Notes: generated by a model not told the origin, from the letters alone. A stretch of 64,000 bases of DNA from Bacteroidota bacterium (GCA_018266455.1 JAFEAJ010000003.1:18144-82143); one strand, 5' to 3'; positions 19,418-29,900 are shown, counted from the stretch's first letter. Program-made: numbers and translations.

Positions 19418-20908
19418 TTATACATATTTCGATAGTTGCTCTGCCAGCTTTCTGTCGTTGCTGAGACGGGGAACTTTGTTTTGCCCTCCCAGTTTCCCGA
19501 CAGATTTCATATAATCAATGAAACCGTTTTTCCTGACCGGTGTTATTTTTAAAGGCTGTAAAATATTGCCGCTGATCAGGTCATCATAATAAATATTTTT
19601 AGTGCGCAGGTTAAAATCAACTTTTTCAGCGAAGCGCCTGATGTCTTCGGGTGAATTCTCAAATTCTATAAACCATTCGTGGTATGATTTCTCTTCATTT
19701 TGCCGGATCATGGGCGCCACGGTGAATTCTGTGATGTGCACACCTTCTTCGGTTGCAGCTTTCATCAGGCTGTATTCCACTTCTTCTCCGATCACATGTT
19801 CTCCAAATGCAGAAATAAAATGTTTCACCCGCCCGGTTACCACAATTTTAAAAGGATTGAGGGAAATGAACTTGACCGTATCGCCAATATTATAGCCCCA
19901 CAAACCCGCATTGCTGTTTATTATTAATACGTAGTTTTCACCTGTTTTTACTTCTTCGAGGCCCAATCGCAAGGGGTTTTCTTTTGTGATCTCAGCAACA
20001 GGAACGAACTCAAAAAAAAGCCCGCTATCGGTATTTAATAGCAATCCTTCTTCCTTTTGAGCGTCCTGGAATGCAAAAAAGCCTTCTGATGCGGGGTAGG
20101 TTTCGATCGTATCGATTTTTCTCCCGATGCGCTCAAATAATTTTGCTTTATAAGGCTCAAAATTTACGCCTCCGTGCACCAGCACTGAAAAATTGGGGAA
20201 AAGATCTTTAATTTTTTTCGTGCTCAATTGTTCAAGCCTGTCAAAATACATCTGCACCCATGGCGGTATGCCACTGATCAGCGACATGTCCTGCTTCATC
20301 GTTTCGGTTACAATCTTGTCCAGCTTTGTTTCCCAATCATCAATGCAATTGGTTTCATAGCTTGGCAGTTGGTTGGTGCGCAAATAGCTCGGGACATGGT
20401 GGTTCACGATGCCGCTTAACCGGCCTGTCGGTATCCCGCCTATTCTTTCGAGCTCCGGCGAGCCTGATAAAAAAATCATTTTGCCATCTGCAAAACTGGT
20501 ATTGCCCGTTTCTGACATGTAGCAGAGCAGCGCATTGCGGGCTGTATTGATGTGATTGGGGATGGAATCTTTGGTGATCGGTATGTATTTCACGCCGCTT
20601 ACTGTGCCGGATGTTTTGGCAAAATAAAGGGGTTGGCCCTTCCACAATACATTATGCTTGCCTTCTTTTATAAGTGCTATATATTTTTTGAATTGCTCAT
20701 AATCGCGAACAGGCACATTTTTCTTAAAACCATCGTATGTCTTTATGCTCCCGAAATCGTGTTCTTTGCCAAATATAGTTTTGCTGCCGGTTTTTATCAG
20801 TTCTTTAAAAATGTTCTCCTGGGTGGCAATGGCGTTGGCTGCACTTTTTCGGGTACTTTTATATATATACGCGGCAAACGGTTTCGCTAAAAAAGATTTG
20901 AATTTCAT
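19418..20908 (-). CDS. GH3 auxin-responsive promoter family protein
   Basis: 496 aa. Adenylating-enzyme-like segments are present: FAKTSGTVSGVKYIPIT near residue 95 (the P-loop-like SGT), YPASEGFFAF near residue 265, and TGRVKHFISAFGEHV near residue 355. GH3 proteins of plants link amino acids to acyl hormones through an acyl-adenylate; the many Bacteroidetes homologues have no established substrate. Monocistronic by its neighbours, with a good -7 box upstream at 20933-20940. Confidence 0.88.
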   Translation of the reverse strand: MKFKSFLAKPFAAYIYKSTRKSAANAIATQENIFKELIKTGSKTIFGKEHDFGSIKTYDGFKKNVPVRDYEQFKKYIALIKEGKHNVLWKGQPLYFAKTSGTVSGVKYIPITKDSIPNHINTARNALLCYMSETGNTSFADGKMIFLSGSPELERIGGIPTGRLSGIVNHHVPSYLRTNQLPSYETNCIDDWETKLDKIVTETMKQDMSLISGIPPWVQMYFDRLEQLSTKKIKDLFPNFSVLVHGGVNFEPYKAKLFERIGRKIDTIETYPASEGFFAFQDAQKEEGLLLNTDSGLFFEFVPVAEITKENPLRLGLEEVKTGENYVLIINSNAGLWGYNIGDTVKFISLNPFKIVVTGRVKHFISAFGEHVIGEEVEYSLMKAATEEGVHITEFTVAPMIRQNEEKSYHEWFIEFENSPEDIRRFAEKVDFNLRTKNIYYDDLISGNILQPLKITPVRKNGFIDYMKSVGKLGGQNKVPRLSNDRKLAEQLSKYV

Positions 20909-20932
20909 AATGTTCCTTGCCGCAAAAATAGG

Positions 20933-20940
20933 GAATCTGC
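20933..20940 (-). promoter_or_regulatory. -7 box TATTTTTG of the GH3 gene
   Basis: On the minus strand this reads TATTTTTG, an exact match to the Bacteroidetes -7 consensus TAnnTTTG, 25 bp before the GH3 start codon. No clear -33 box was identified. Confidence 0.55.
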
Positions 20941-21046
20941 TTACGCCGCCGGTTCATAAAATTTAAAAGGGCAAAGGCGCCAGCCCAAAGCAGATGTGGT
21001 TACGCAAATTTTTCTGTTTAGGTTTCTCATTTTCAGGTAATACCCT

Positions 21047-21054
21047 TACCTTTG
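21047..21054 (+). promoter_or_regulatory. -7 box TACCTTTG of rplU-rpmA
   Basis: TACCTTTG matches TAnnTTTG exactly and lies 19 bp before the rplU start, giving a very short leader. Its location in front of a ribosomal-protein operon makes it a credible strong promoter. Confidence 0.6.
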
Positions 21055-21073
21055 CAGCCCAAATCATGAATTT

Positions 21074-21376
21074 ATGTTAGCAGTTGTAAAAATAGGCGGC
21101 CAGCAATTCACTGTAAAAAATGAACAGACTTTATATGTGCCTCGCGTTGAAGGCAAAGAAGGCGATAAAGTTGAATTTCCTGATGTATTGCTTGTTGACA
21201 ATGACGGCAAGCTTTCAGCGGGCAGTGCAGTAAAAGCAACCGTAAAAGCGGAGATCCTCGGGCAAATAAAAGGCGATAAGGTTATTGCCTTTAAAATGAA
21301 AAGAAGAAAAGGTTTTAGAAAGAAACACGGGCACCGCACGCACTATACTAAAATTAAGATCGAAAGCATCGCGTAA
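21074..21376 (+). CDS. rplU: 50S ribosomal protein L21
   Basis: 100 aa, normal length. It has the typical start MLAVVKIGGQQFTVKN and the C-terminal basic segment KRRKGFRKKHGHRTHYTKIKI. A 23S rRNA-binding protein of the large subunit. It is followed 113 bp later by rpmA, the usual order. Confidence 0.98.
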   Translation: MLAVVKIGGQQFTVKNEQTLYVPRVEGKEGDKVEFPDVLLVDNDGKLSAGSAVKATVKAEILGQIKGDKVIAFKMKRRKGFRKKHGHRTHYTKIKIESIA

Positions 21377-21489
21377 GCGAACCATAATTATTAAAACCAG
21401 TTCTTGCATGCATGGTATAAATGAGGAACCTGTTTTAAAACATACCTGTTCAGTTAGATTTTTAAATATAGTTTTTAAAAAATAAAATC

Positions 21490-21756
21490 ATGGCACATAA
21501 AAAAGGTGAAGGCAGCGTGAAGAATGGCCGCGACTCGCAAAGCAAACGGTTAGGCGTAAAAATTTTTGGCGGCCAGGCTGCTGTAGCAGGAAATATTATT
21601 CTTCGCCAGCGCGGAACGGAATACCATGCAGGGAAAAATGTTGGCGTAGGAAAAGATTTCACATTATTCGCATTATCAGACGGAGTGGTCGAATTTAAAA
21701 AAGGAAAAGGCGACAAAACTTTTGTTAGCATCAGCCCGGTAGAAGTAACTGCATAA
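21490..21756 (+). CDS. rpmA: 50S ribosomal protein L27
   Basis: 88 aa, normal length. It starts [20 protein letters not shown] and has LGVKIFGGQ and [14 protein letters not shown], all L27 signatures. The N-terminus reaches the peptidyl transferase centre. There is no extra N-terminal extension of the Firmicutes type. Confidence 0.98.
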   Translation: MAHKKGEGSVKNGRDSQSKRLGVKIFGGQAAVAGNIILRQRGTEYHAGKNVGVGKDFTLFALSDGVVEFKKGKGDKTFVSISPVEVTA

Positions 21757-21856
21757 AAAAAAATTATTAAATTTTCAAAATTTTTTTTGGTTGTTCCAAA
21801 GAAGTGTTTATTTTTACTACCGTAATTGATTTACTAATCACTTAAATTCAAAAAAA

Positions 21857-21943
21857 ATGGCTACAGCTAAAAAAGCAGCTAAGAAAAAAGCAGCTCCTAA
21901 AAAGAAAGCAGCTAAGAAAAAAGCAGCAAAAAAGAAGAAATAG
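21857..21943 (+). CDS. 28-aa Lys/Ala-rich histone H1-like mini-protein
   Basis: ATG to TAG encodes 28 residues made only of M, A, T, K and P, in repeats of KKAAKKK/AAPKKK. It is preceded by a purine-rich stretch and followed 27 bp later by a strong terminator, so it behaves as a real short gene. The repeats resemble the basic tail of the SWIB protein at 46011, without the SWIB domain, and histone H1-like Hc1/HU tails. Likely a nucleic-acid-binding peptide; low-complexity DNA read by chance is the alternative. Confidence 0.6.
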   Translation: MATAKKAAKKKAAPKKKAAKKKAAKKKK

Positions 21944-21969
21944 TTTTTTCTTGAACAGAAAATATCACA

Positions 21970-22000
21970 GTCCCAGGTTAAAGCCTGGGACTTTTCTTTT
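21970..22000 (+). terminator. Rho-independent terminator
   Basis: gtcccagg (21970-21977), a 6-nt loop, cctgggac (21984-21991), then ttttctttt. It lies downstream of the Lys/Ala-rich mini-protein and closes the ribosomal-protein transcription unit. Confidence 0.88.
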
Positions 22001-22069
22001 GTGCTTACCGAAACCTGCCATTGATGCAATACCACTAACTTGCACTTCAAAGCACGAAATTTAACAGAT

Positions 22070-23752
22070 ATGGCTGTTGACAATTATTATATAGCTGACC
22101 AGTTTTCGCTGCTGTCAAAACTGATGGACATACAAGGAGAGAATTCTTTTAAAACCAAATCGTATTCCATTGCTGCTTTTACCATTGAAAAATTGCCAAA
22201 ACAGCTTGCCGATATGTCCCAACCCGAAATTTTTTCAATAAAGGGCATTGGCGATGCTACGGGAAGAAAAATCATGACTATGCTTCAAACAGGCGAATTG
22301 CCTGCGTTGAAGGAATATATAAAAAAGACTCCGCCCGGTGTGATTGAAATGCTGAATATAAAAGGCCTTGGGCCAAAAAAAATCGCAACGGTCTGGAAAG
22401 AAATGGAAATTGAATCCATAGGCGAGCTGTTGTATGCGTGCAATGAAAACAGGCTATTGCTGTACAAAGGCTTTGGAGAGAAAACGCAGAACAATGTGCG
22501 GGAAAGCATCGAATTTTACTTAAAAAGCATAGGCAGTTATTTGTATGCTGAAGCCGAATCGTTTGCCGCATCGATAGACAAAAAACTGAAAGAAAACTTT
22601 GCTGATGAAAAGTTTGAGCTGACCGGGGAATATAAGAGACAACTGGAAATCATTAACCAACTGGAATGGGTTACAACGATTGATGGCAACACATTGAAAA
22701 CCTTCCTGGAAAAAGAAAATTTTAAGTTAGATGATAACAATGCTAAAACAATGGTTTTTAAAGGGAGCCAGAACATCAAACTGTTGTTTCACCTGGCTGG
22801 CGAGGCATTGTTTTATTCAACATTGTTTGAGACAAGCTGCAGTCCCGATTTTATACAAGCATGGAATGAAAAAACAAACTGGGACAACACCGCCAGTTTT
22901 TCTTCGGAAGAAAACATCTTTTCCTCGGTCAAAATTAATTTTATACCGGCTTTTGAACGGGAAACCGCAGGCATTATTGATGATGCAAAAAAAGCTCCTT
23001 TAAGTAACGCAATAAGCCCTGGCAACATAAGATCAATGATCCACTGCCATAGTAATTGGAGCGATGGCTCTGGCACCATTGAAGAAATGGCAAAGGCATG
23101 CATTGAAAAAAAATATGAATATTTAGTGATCAGCGACCATAGCAAAAGCGCCTTTTATGCGAACGGGCTAACTGAAGAGCGTGTTAAAGAACAACACCGC
23201 TATGTTGATGAACTGAACCAGAAACTCACCCCGTTCAAAATTTTCAAAAGCATTGAATGTGATATACTCAATGACGGCAACCTCGATTATTCAGACAATG
23301 TGCTTTCCACCTTTGATTTGGTCATTGCGTCTGTCCATTCGAATTTGAAAATGACAGAAGAAAAAGCCATGATGCGCCTGGTGAGGGCAATTGAGAACCC
23401 GCATACCACAATACTTGGGCACATGACAGGGAGGTTGTTGCTGAGCCGTCCGGGTTATCCGGTAAACCATGAAAAGGTCATTGATGCATGTGCAGCCAAT
23501 AGGGTAGTGATTGAGCTAAATGCTCACCCCCGCAGGCTTGATATCGACTGGCGGTGGATCAGGCAAGCTTTGAAAAAAAATGTGCTTATTTCCATTGACC
23601 CCGATGCCCATTCCATCGAAGGGTATAATGATGTGCGGTATGGAGTGCTCGCAGCTCAGAAAGCCGGGCTGACTAAAGAAAGAAACTTGAGCAGCTTCGG
23701 CCTGAATGAATTTGAAGAATTTTTAAAACAGAAAAAAACATTCGCAAATTAA
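22070..23752 (+). CDS. PolX-like protein with intact PHP domain and degenerate polymerase site
   Basis: About 560 aa. Helix-hairpin-helix repeats come first (IKGIGDATGRKI, IKGLGPKKIATVW, YKGFGEKTQNNV), then the region where PolX has its nucleotidyltransferase, then a C-terminal PHP domain from about residue 320. The PHP metal ligands are all visible: HCHSNWSDG, ISDHS, SIECDI, ASVHS, LGHMTG, DPDAHS. The polymerase signature GSxRRG...DxD is replaced by GEYKRQLEIINQLEW, so the catalytic aspartates are gone. The protein may keep only the 3'-5' exonuclease or phosphatase activity of the PHP domain. The start ATG at 22070 is preferred to an upstream TTG. Confidence 0.87.
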   Translation: MAVDNYYIADQFSLLSKLMDIQGENSFKTKSYSIAAFTIEKLPKQLADMSQPEIFSIKGIGDATGRKIMTMLQTGELPALKEYIKKTPPGVIEMLNIKGLGPKKIATVWKEMEIESIGELLYACNENRLLLYKGFGEKTQNNVRESIEFYLKSIGSYLYAEAESFAASIDKKLKENFADEKFELTGEYKRQLEIINQLEWVTTIDGNTLKTFLEKENFKLDDNNAKTMVFKGSQNIKLLFHLAGEALFYSTLFETSCSPDFIQAWNEKTNWDNTASFSSEENIFSSVKINFIPAFERETAGIIDDAKKAPLSNAISPGNIRSMIHCHSNWSDGSGTIEEMAKACIEKKYEYLVISDHSKSAFYANGLTEERVKEQHRYVDELNQKLTPFKIFKSIECDILNDGNLDYSDNVLSTFDLVIASVHSNLKMTEEKAMMRLVRAIENPHTTILGHMTGRLLLSRPGYPVNHEKVIDACAANRVVIELNAHPRRLDIDWRWIRQALKKNVLISIDPDAHSIEGYNDVRYGVLAAQKAGLTKERNLSSFGLNEFEEFLKQKKTFAN

Positions 23753-23886
23753 AATATTTCAATGGCAGAACGAGAATGGTACTGGCTGTCTTTGCCGGTC
23801 CCGAGGCAACTGGAATGAAGAATTGCATGTCGTTGGGGCTTTATCGGGTCCTCGCTTTTTATGTTCCTGCCCTTCGAGCCTTAAAA

Positions 23887-24723
23887 TCAATAATTGTATT
23901 GGTACCCGATTTTTCCGAGCAATTCTTTTAGCTTGTTATAACAGGTTTCCTGTGACCTGAGCCCATTGTCATGATATTCGTATAGCCATTTTTGATAATC
24001 ACTGCTTCCGGGAACGACATATAACATGGAACTTAACCGGTCATTGCTATTATAAGCAAACATATATTCGGGAAGCAAGCGCTTTGCCGCATCATTATAA
24101 CGAACAACATCGGTAAGCCTGTTACGGTCATCGTAGTAATAATAAACAACAGGAAGCGCATTGTTGTTGCGCACCGGGCGTTCTTCCACAACATTGCCTT
24201 TTTCATCTTGCACTAAACTGATAAAAGTGGTATCGGTGCCGTTTTTGACCTTGATCATGCTGACAGGCTTGCTATCCGCGTTGTATTTCCAGGAATGTTC
24301 TTCCATATCTTTCGTTCCGCTGAACGTTTCGGTCGAAGTGTTGGTAATAGACAGTACATTTCCGGCCTGGTCATATATATATGCAGTTGTGCTGAGGTAA
24401 TTTTTTCCTGTATCTACCGTTTTTTCCAGCAACCCATTTGTGCTGTAAAAGGAAGTAAGGAAGGTTTCTTTAGAGAAATTGGCTTTTGTGTAGGTGGTCA
24501 TTTTTGAAAAGTCCCTCGATATGTTTTGCCTGCACTCAAAGCCCTCTGTTGGCCTGTCATCCTTTTCAAAACTGGAAATGATTACGGAACGTACCTTATT
24601 GCTTTTGTACAATGCCCATTTTTGGTTGGCCTGTTGTGTGGCAACAATATCCTGGTAATAATATTGGGAGAAAGAAATTTTCACATAAAACAATAAAAAG
24701 ACAAAGACTGATAATCGTTTCAT
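23887..24723 (-). CDS. secreted protein with YD/RHS-like repeats, function unknown
   Basis: 278 aa from the ATG at 24723; its N-terminus MKRLSVFVFLLFYVKISFS is a signal peptide, so longer upstream readings are rejected. The body contains repeats of the RHS/YD kind (TTAYIYDQAGNVLSI, HSWKYNADSKPVSM, VVYYYYDDRNRLTDV, EYMFAYNSNDRLSS, KWLYEYHDNGLR). Single gene with its own -7 box at 24742-24749. Probably a periplasmic or surface protein; the role cannot be inferred. Confidence 0.7.
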   Translation of the reverse strand: MKRLSVFVFLLFYVKISFSQYYYQDIVATQQANQKWALYKSNKVRSVIISSFEKDDRPTEGFECRQNISRDFSKMTTYTKANFSKETFLTSFYSTNGLLEKTVDTGKNYLSTTAYIYDQAGNVLSITNTSTETFSGTKDMEEHSWKYNADSKPVSMIKVKNGTDTTFISLVQDEKGNVVEERPVRNNNALPVVYYYYDDRNRLTDVVRYNDAAKRLLPEYMFAYNSNDRLSSMLYVVPGSSDYQKWLYEYHDNGLRSQETCYNKLKELLGKIGYQYNY

Positions 24724-24741
24724 TTTGTTTTTTTGATTTGG

Positions 24742-24749
24742 CAAAAATA
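24742..24749 (-). promoter_or_regulatory. -7 box TATTTTTG upstream of the YD-repeat protein
   Basis: On the minus strand TATTTTTG matches TAnnTTTG and lies 19 bp before the ATG at 24723, which also supports that start choice. Confidence 0.5.
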
Positions 24750-24919
24750 AACGCTCAGGTAAGAACGGAAAAATTAACCATTTAATGTGCTGACGGTTTA
24801 AGTATATTAAAGCTAAAACGAGTTCAAAAAGCATCTGGCGCTTCACCTGGTGAGCTGTGTATTATAAACATCCCAGCCGGTTAACGATATCCCTGATGTT
24901 CCTTATTTTTAGCTAAAAT

Positions 24920-26179
24920 TTGCCTTTGTCGCATTTAGAAGAAAGAAAAGAAAAAACCTGCCTCAATTGCGGAGCCGGGCTTTACGGCCGCTATTGTCAT
25001 CAATGTGGGCAGGAAAATCTTGAGCCGAAAGAAAGCGTTTGGCACTTGGTAGACCATTTTTTCCGTGACATCACCCATTTTGACGGGAAATTTTTCAGCA
25101 CCGTAAAATACCTCCTCGCAAAACCAGGTTTTCTTTCATTGGAATATATGAAAGGCAGGCGAGCCAGTTACCTGAACCCGATAAGGATGTACGTGTTCAC
25201 TTCGGCGTTTTTTTTCCTGATTTTTTTCTCATTTGCGAATACTGATAAAATTATGGTCATGGACAAAATGCCAGAAACCACGAAAGAAGGCGTTTCGGAC
25301 TGGCTGGCACAAAAGGCGAAACTTGAAAAGCGGCTGGAGAAAGCAAAGGCTGAAAAAGAGGAAGACAGCACTGAAATAAAAGTTAATATTGCTATTGCCG
25401 AACAGAAAATTGCAGCTGCAAAAAAAATTTATGGGGATACCAACACCAGGAAATTTAGCGTGGCTGAAGTGGCATTGTTACTGGCCCGCATTAAAATAGA
25501 TACCCTAAAAAACATTCCCGGCAAGCCTGCAGAAGTTGTGGGCACCACCAACAATGAATTGCCAGGGCAAGATTCGGCACACCAGGAAAACGATATCGGT
25601 TTTTTCGATTCCCGTGCGCAGGAGTATAGCTCAGTTGCAGCTTATGATTCTGCACAACAAAAGCTTTTTCCCGGAAAAAGAGATGGGTGGTTTAAGCAGC
25701 AAGTCATCAGGAAAATGATTGAAGTAAATAATGAATTCAAAAAAGACAAACGCGGTTTTTTTGAGCAGTTGCGCGAAAAATTTATTCATTCATTCCCAAA
25801 AATATTATTTATATCCCTGCCTTTTTTCGCCCTCATTTTAAAGCTGGTTTATGCCAGGAGAAAACAGTTTTATTATACCAGTCATGGCATATTCGCCATA
25901 CATCTTTATTGCGCCGCTTTTATCCTGCAGCTGATCATGATTTTGCTGGGCAGGTTCCAGGATGTCGCGCAATGGAAATGGCTGGATGTAATTGTTTCCA
26001 TAATTGATTTTGCCATTTGGGCTTACCTGTTTGTGTATTTATACAAGGCCATGAGAAAGTTTTATGGGCAGGGGCGCTTTAAAACGATGGTGAAGTACCT
26101 AATCATTAATTTGCTTGCCATTATCATGAATTCCATTCTTCTTGGGATATTTGTGCTGATTTCGGCAATTTCTATCTAA
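24920..26179 (+). CDS. DUF3667 domain-containing membrane protein
   Basis: 419 aa from a TTG start; an in-frame stop 4 bp upstream (24914-24916) leaves no ATG before the zinc-ribbon, so a TTG (24920 or 24926) must be used. The N-terminal zinc ribbon CLNCGAGLYGRYCHQCGQ is followed by the DUF3667 segment (HFFRDITHFDGKFFSTVKYL, then PGFLSLEYMKGRRASYLNP). A first membrane helix lies near residue 95, a charged coiled region near 120-160, and four more helices in the C-terminal third. Widespread in Bacteroidetes; function unknown. mazG follows 9 bp after the stop. Confidence 0.85.
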   Translation: MPLSHLEERKEKTCLNCGAGLYGRYCHQCGQENLEPKESVWHLVDHFFRDITHFDGKFFSTVKYLLAKPGFLSLEYMKGRRASYLNPIRMYVFTSAFFFLIFFSFANTDKIMVMDKMPETTKEGVSDWLAQKAKLEKRLEKAKAEKEEDSTEIKVNIAIAEQKIAAAKKIYGDTNTRKFSVAEVALLLARIKIDTLKNIPGKPAEVVGTTNNELPGQDSAHQENDIGFFDSRAQEYSSVAAYDSAQQKLFPGKRDGWFKQQVIRKMIEVNNEFKKDKRGFFEQLREKFIHSFPKILFISLPFFALILKLVYARRKQFYYTSHGIFAIHLYCAAFILQLIMILLGRFQDVAQWKWLDVIVSIIDFAIWAYLFVYLYKAMRKFYGQGRFKTMVKYLIINLLAIIMNSILLGIFVLISAISI

Positions 26180-26188
26180 TATTTTTTT

Positions 26189-26965
26189 ATGAACAGTACT
26201 TCAGTTGCTTTTGAGCGGTTGGTGAACATTATGGACAACCTTCGCGAAAAATGCCCATGGGACAAAAAACAAACCATCCAGACCCTGCGCACGTTGACCA
26301 TTGAAGAAATGTACGAACTGGCTGACTCCATTACTAATGAAGATTGGGATGGCATCAAAGAAGAACTGGGCGATTTGCTGCTGCATATTGTTTTTTATGC
26401 CAGGATTGGCAGAGAGCAAAGTAAATTCACTTTGGATGAAGTGATCAACAAAATTTGTGAGAAGCTTATTGTTAGGCACCCTCATATTTATGGAGATGTT
26501 ACAGTAAACGATGAAGAAGAAGTCAAAAGGAACTGGGAAAAAATAAAATTGAAGGAAGGAAAGAAATCTGTTTTGGAAGGAGTGCCTGTTTCACTGCCTG
26601 CTACAGTAAAAGCAATCAGGTTGCAGGAAAAAGCCGCACAGGTTAAATTTGAATGGGACAATGCAAGCCAGGTTTGGGACAAAGTGGAAGAAGAAATCGG
26701 AGAGCTTAAGGATGCCATTGCATCAAACAACAAAAGCAAAATTGAAGAAGAGTTTGGCGATTTGGTTTTTTCATTGATCAATTATGCACGGTTTTTGCAT
26801 ATCGATGCTGAGCATTCACTTGAGCTGACGAATAAAAAATTTATCAAACGGTTCATCCAAATGGAAAACATGGCCAGTTTGCAGGGCAAAAAGCTTACCG
26901 ATATGAGCCTTCACGAGATGGATGTCATTTGGAATTCCGTTAAAAAGCAAAACCAGCAGGATTGA
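26189..26965 (+). CDS. mazG: nucleoside triphosphate pyrophosphohydrolase
   Basis: 258 aa, the length of the two-domain MazG. It starts with the typical LRENCPWDKKQT-like segment (LREKCPWDKKQTIQTL) and has two EExxE...ExxD motifs: EELGDLLLHIVFYARI in the first half and EEFGDLVFSLINYARF in the second. It hydrolyses non-canonical or excess NTPs to NMP and pyrophosphate; in E. coli it also lowers ppGpp. Translationally linked to the next gene by overlap. Confidence 0.95.
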   Translation: MNSTSVAFERLVNIMDNLREKCPWDKKQTIQTLRTLTIEEMYELADSITNEDWDGIKEELGDLLLHIVFYARIGREQSKFTLDEVINKICEKLIVRHPHIYGDVTVNDEEEVKRNWEKIKLKEGKKSVLEGVPVSLPATVKAIRLQEKAAQVKFEWDNASQVWDKVEEEIGELKDAIASNNKSKIEEEFGDLVFSLINYARFLHIDAEHSLELTNKKFIKRFIQMENMASLQGKKLTDMSLHEMDVIWNSVKKQNQQD

Positions 26966-29900
26966 AGCCTTTTTTAAAAGTTTTTTTACGCAAGAACTTA
27001 TACCTTCTTATAGCAGCAATTTCATTGCTTGTTACAGGCTACATCGCCCGTTTTTTTCTAAAAAGCAATTTTTCGGATGGTTATTGGCGCAACTCAGTAC
27101 AAAATTTTTTACAGAAACGTGAAAAGGATTTTCTTGATATTGCCAAAAACCAGAAACTCCTGCATGAACTGGCAACAGGCAGTTATGATGGCAACCAGTT
27201 AAAGACGCTTGCTGACAAAAACTATACTTTGCTTTTGTACAAAAATGATGATGGCATCCCTGAGTTGAAGTTTTGGAATAACCAGCAGTTGCTCCTGTCG
27301 GATAGCATCTTAAAAAAAAGTGACGGGAACTATTTTTTGAGTTTGCTTAACGGCGAGTACGAATGCCTGAAACGGACGGTGCTGGTCGGCACTGACCGGA
27401 TTGCTGTGATAGGTATGCTGCCGGTCAGGAACCAATATTATATCTCAATCACGAGTTTCAAGCCTGAATTCAAGAACTATCCGCTTATGGAGGACAGGTT
27501 CAGGATAACACAGCTTGTAACAGGCTTTCCTGTACAAAACAGTTTCGGCCAGACATTATTTTACCTTGAAAAGAAAGAAACGGCAAAGGGCTATGATGGC
27601 AACTGGATACCAAGGGCGCTGTTACTGGCCAGCATTTTGCTTTTCCTGATTGTTGTGCATAACCTGGCAGAGCATATTGCAGAAAGTTTCGGCTCGATGA
27701 AGGGCATTGTGTTACTGGTTGCCATAGTGCTGGCGGCCAGGGCCTTGGTCTACGCTTTCCCTTCACTTCTCCATCTCAGGCAGTTCGAGCTTTTTGATCC
27801 AGCTATTTATAGTTCTAGTTTTATATTAAGCTCGCTTGGCGATCTTCTTATCAATTCCCTGCTTTTATGCTGGATAGTGTTGTTCATTAAACAACAGGTC
27901 AGCGGTTATGCATTCCCGTTCATGAATAACCACGTTAAAAGATGGGGCATTGTCATTACTGTTCTGTTAATTATCCTGGTGCTGACCTTTGTCTTCTCAA
28001 ACACTGTCTTAAGCCTTGTTGCAGATGCCAGGATATCTTTTAGCGTTACCAATTTCTTCAGCCTGAAAGCCTATAGCTTTATTGGTTTTATTGTTCTTGC
28101 CACGCTGGCCCTCAGCTATTTTTTCATCACACAGCTGCTGTTGAACCTGATCAGCCGGCTTGTTCGCCCGAACAATATTGCTGTGTATGTGATACTGGCT
28201 TTTTTGGGGCTGCTGTTGCTTACCTTCCTGGTAAAAAGCCCCGACCTGGTTTCATTGGATGTGATCATATTGCTATGGCTGCTGGTTTACATCTGGCTGA
28301 TGCAGCGAAAACTTTTTTCCAGCCTGAACCTACGGCTGAATATCTCGGAAGTACTTTTCTGGCTTTTCATTTTTTCGGCTTCTATATCATCGATCATCTT
28401 CTTTGAAAATAAAAAAATTGAACTCGAGCAAAGGACAAAAACCGCAGACAGGCTTGCAGAGCAGGCCAACCCATCGAGCGAACGGTTGATGAGCATCGTC
28501 CTGGCATATTTGGACAATGATTTTTTTTACTCGAACTTCCATCGCTTTGCCGATTCTGCTTCGAATGAGTTTTTGAAAGATAGCCTGGTCAACAGCAGCT
28601 ATACCACTTACCGGGACAAGTACGATATGAAAATATATACGTACGATACTGTTGAACGGCCTTTGTTCAATCCACAACCAGCTTCCTTCGATACACTGAA
28701 CACCATCTTTAACATCCAGGGCAAAACGACGAACATTGATGGTTTGCGCTATTATGAAAAATCGTACGACAAATACACCTATATCTATAAAAAAGTGGTG
28801 AGGAACAGCCTTAGCAAACCGATAGGCTACGTTTTTATTTTATCAGATCGCAAAAGCGATAAAGGAGATGTGCTGACACCAGAGCTGTTCCAGCAGAAAA
28901 AAGAATTTTTCCCTGAATACTCGCCAGTATACTCGTATGCCATTTATAATAACAACGAACTGATAGATTATAGCAACAATTATCCCTTTCCCTATCTTTT
29001 GAATGAAAGCAAAGTTCCTAAAGTAGATTACGAAAGAAGGGCTAACGGATCTTATGATGAACTTTGGCATAAGGCAAGCGATAATGAAATTGTGGTGGTT
29101 GCTAAAAAAGACAACTCGTTTATTGAAGCAGTTACCCTTTTTGCGTACCTGTTCAGTGCTTTTTTAGTGATGCTGGCAATAGTTCGTGTGGTTGCCATGT
29201 TGATTGCTACGCGCCTTCAGTTGGGCAGGCTCAGGCCCTACCTGCAGTTGAACATCCGTTCACAGATACACACGACCATCATCTTTATCAGCATATTTTC
29301 TTTCCTGGTAATCGGCACCGCAACCATTTTGTTTTTTATAAACAGGTACACAAGAGATAACCAGGTCAAGCTAAGCAAAGACATTAAAGTAGCAGTAAAA
29401 GAGCTGCAGGATAACATAACGTCCCCCAATTTTAACGACAGCCTGCAGAAGTTTGAGTTTGTATCTAAAGAGAGCCTGGAAAATACAGTGAACAATCTTT
29501 CGGAGATACATGGCTCGGCTATTAACCTCTATAACCTGGATGGAGACCTTGAAGCATCCTCCAACCCTTTTGTTTATGACAAAGGCATACTGAGCAAAAA
29601 AATGGACCCCATTGCTTATTATAACCTTCATGAGAAAAATGCAGTGGAATTCCTTAACCAGGAGAAAATGTCTAAAATATCTTATCTCAGCGTTTATTGC
29701 CCAATCAGGAACGAAAAGGGCAAGGCTTATGCTTATTTGAACATACCTTCATTCACGACGCAGGATGAACTGAAACAGGAGATATCCAATTTTTTGGTGG
29801 CGATAGTTATTTTGAATGCATTTATTTACCTGGTAGCCGGCACCATTGCGCTGATCCTCACCAACAGGATCACCTCTTCCTTTACGCTGATTTCAGAAAA

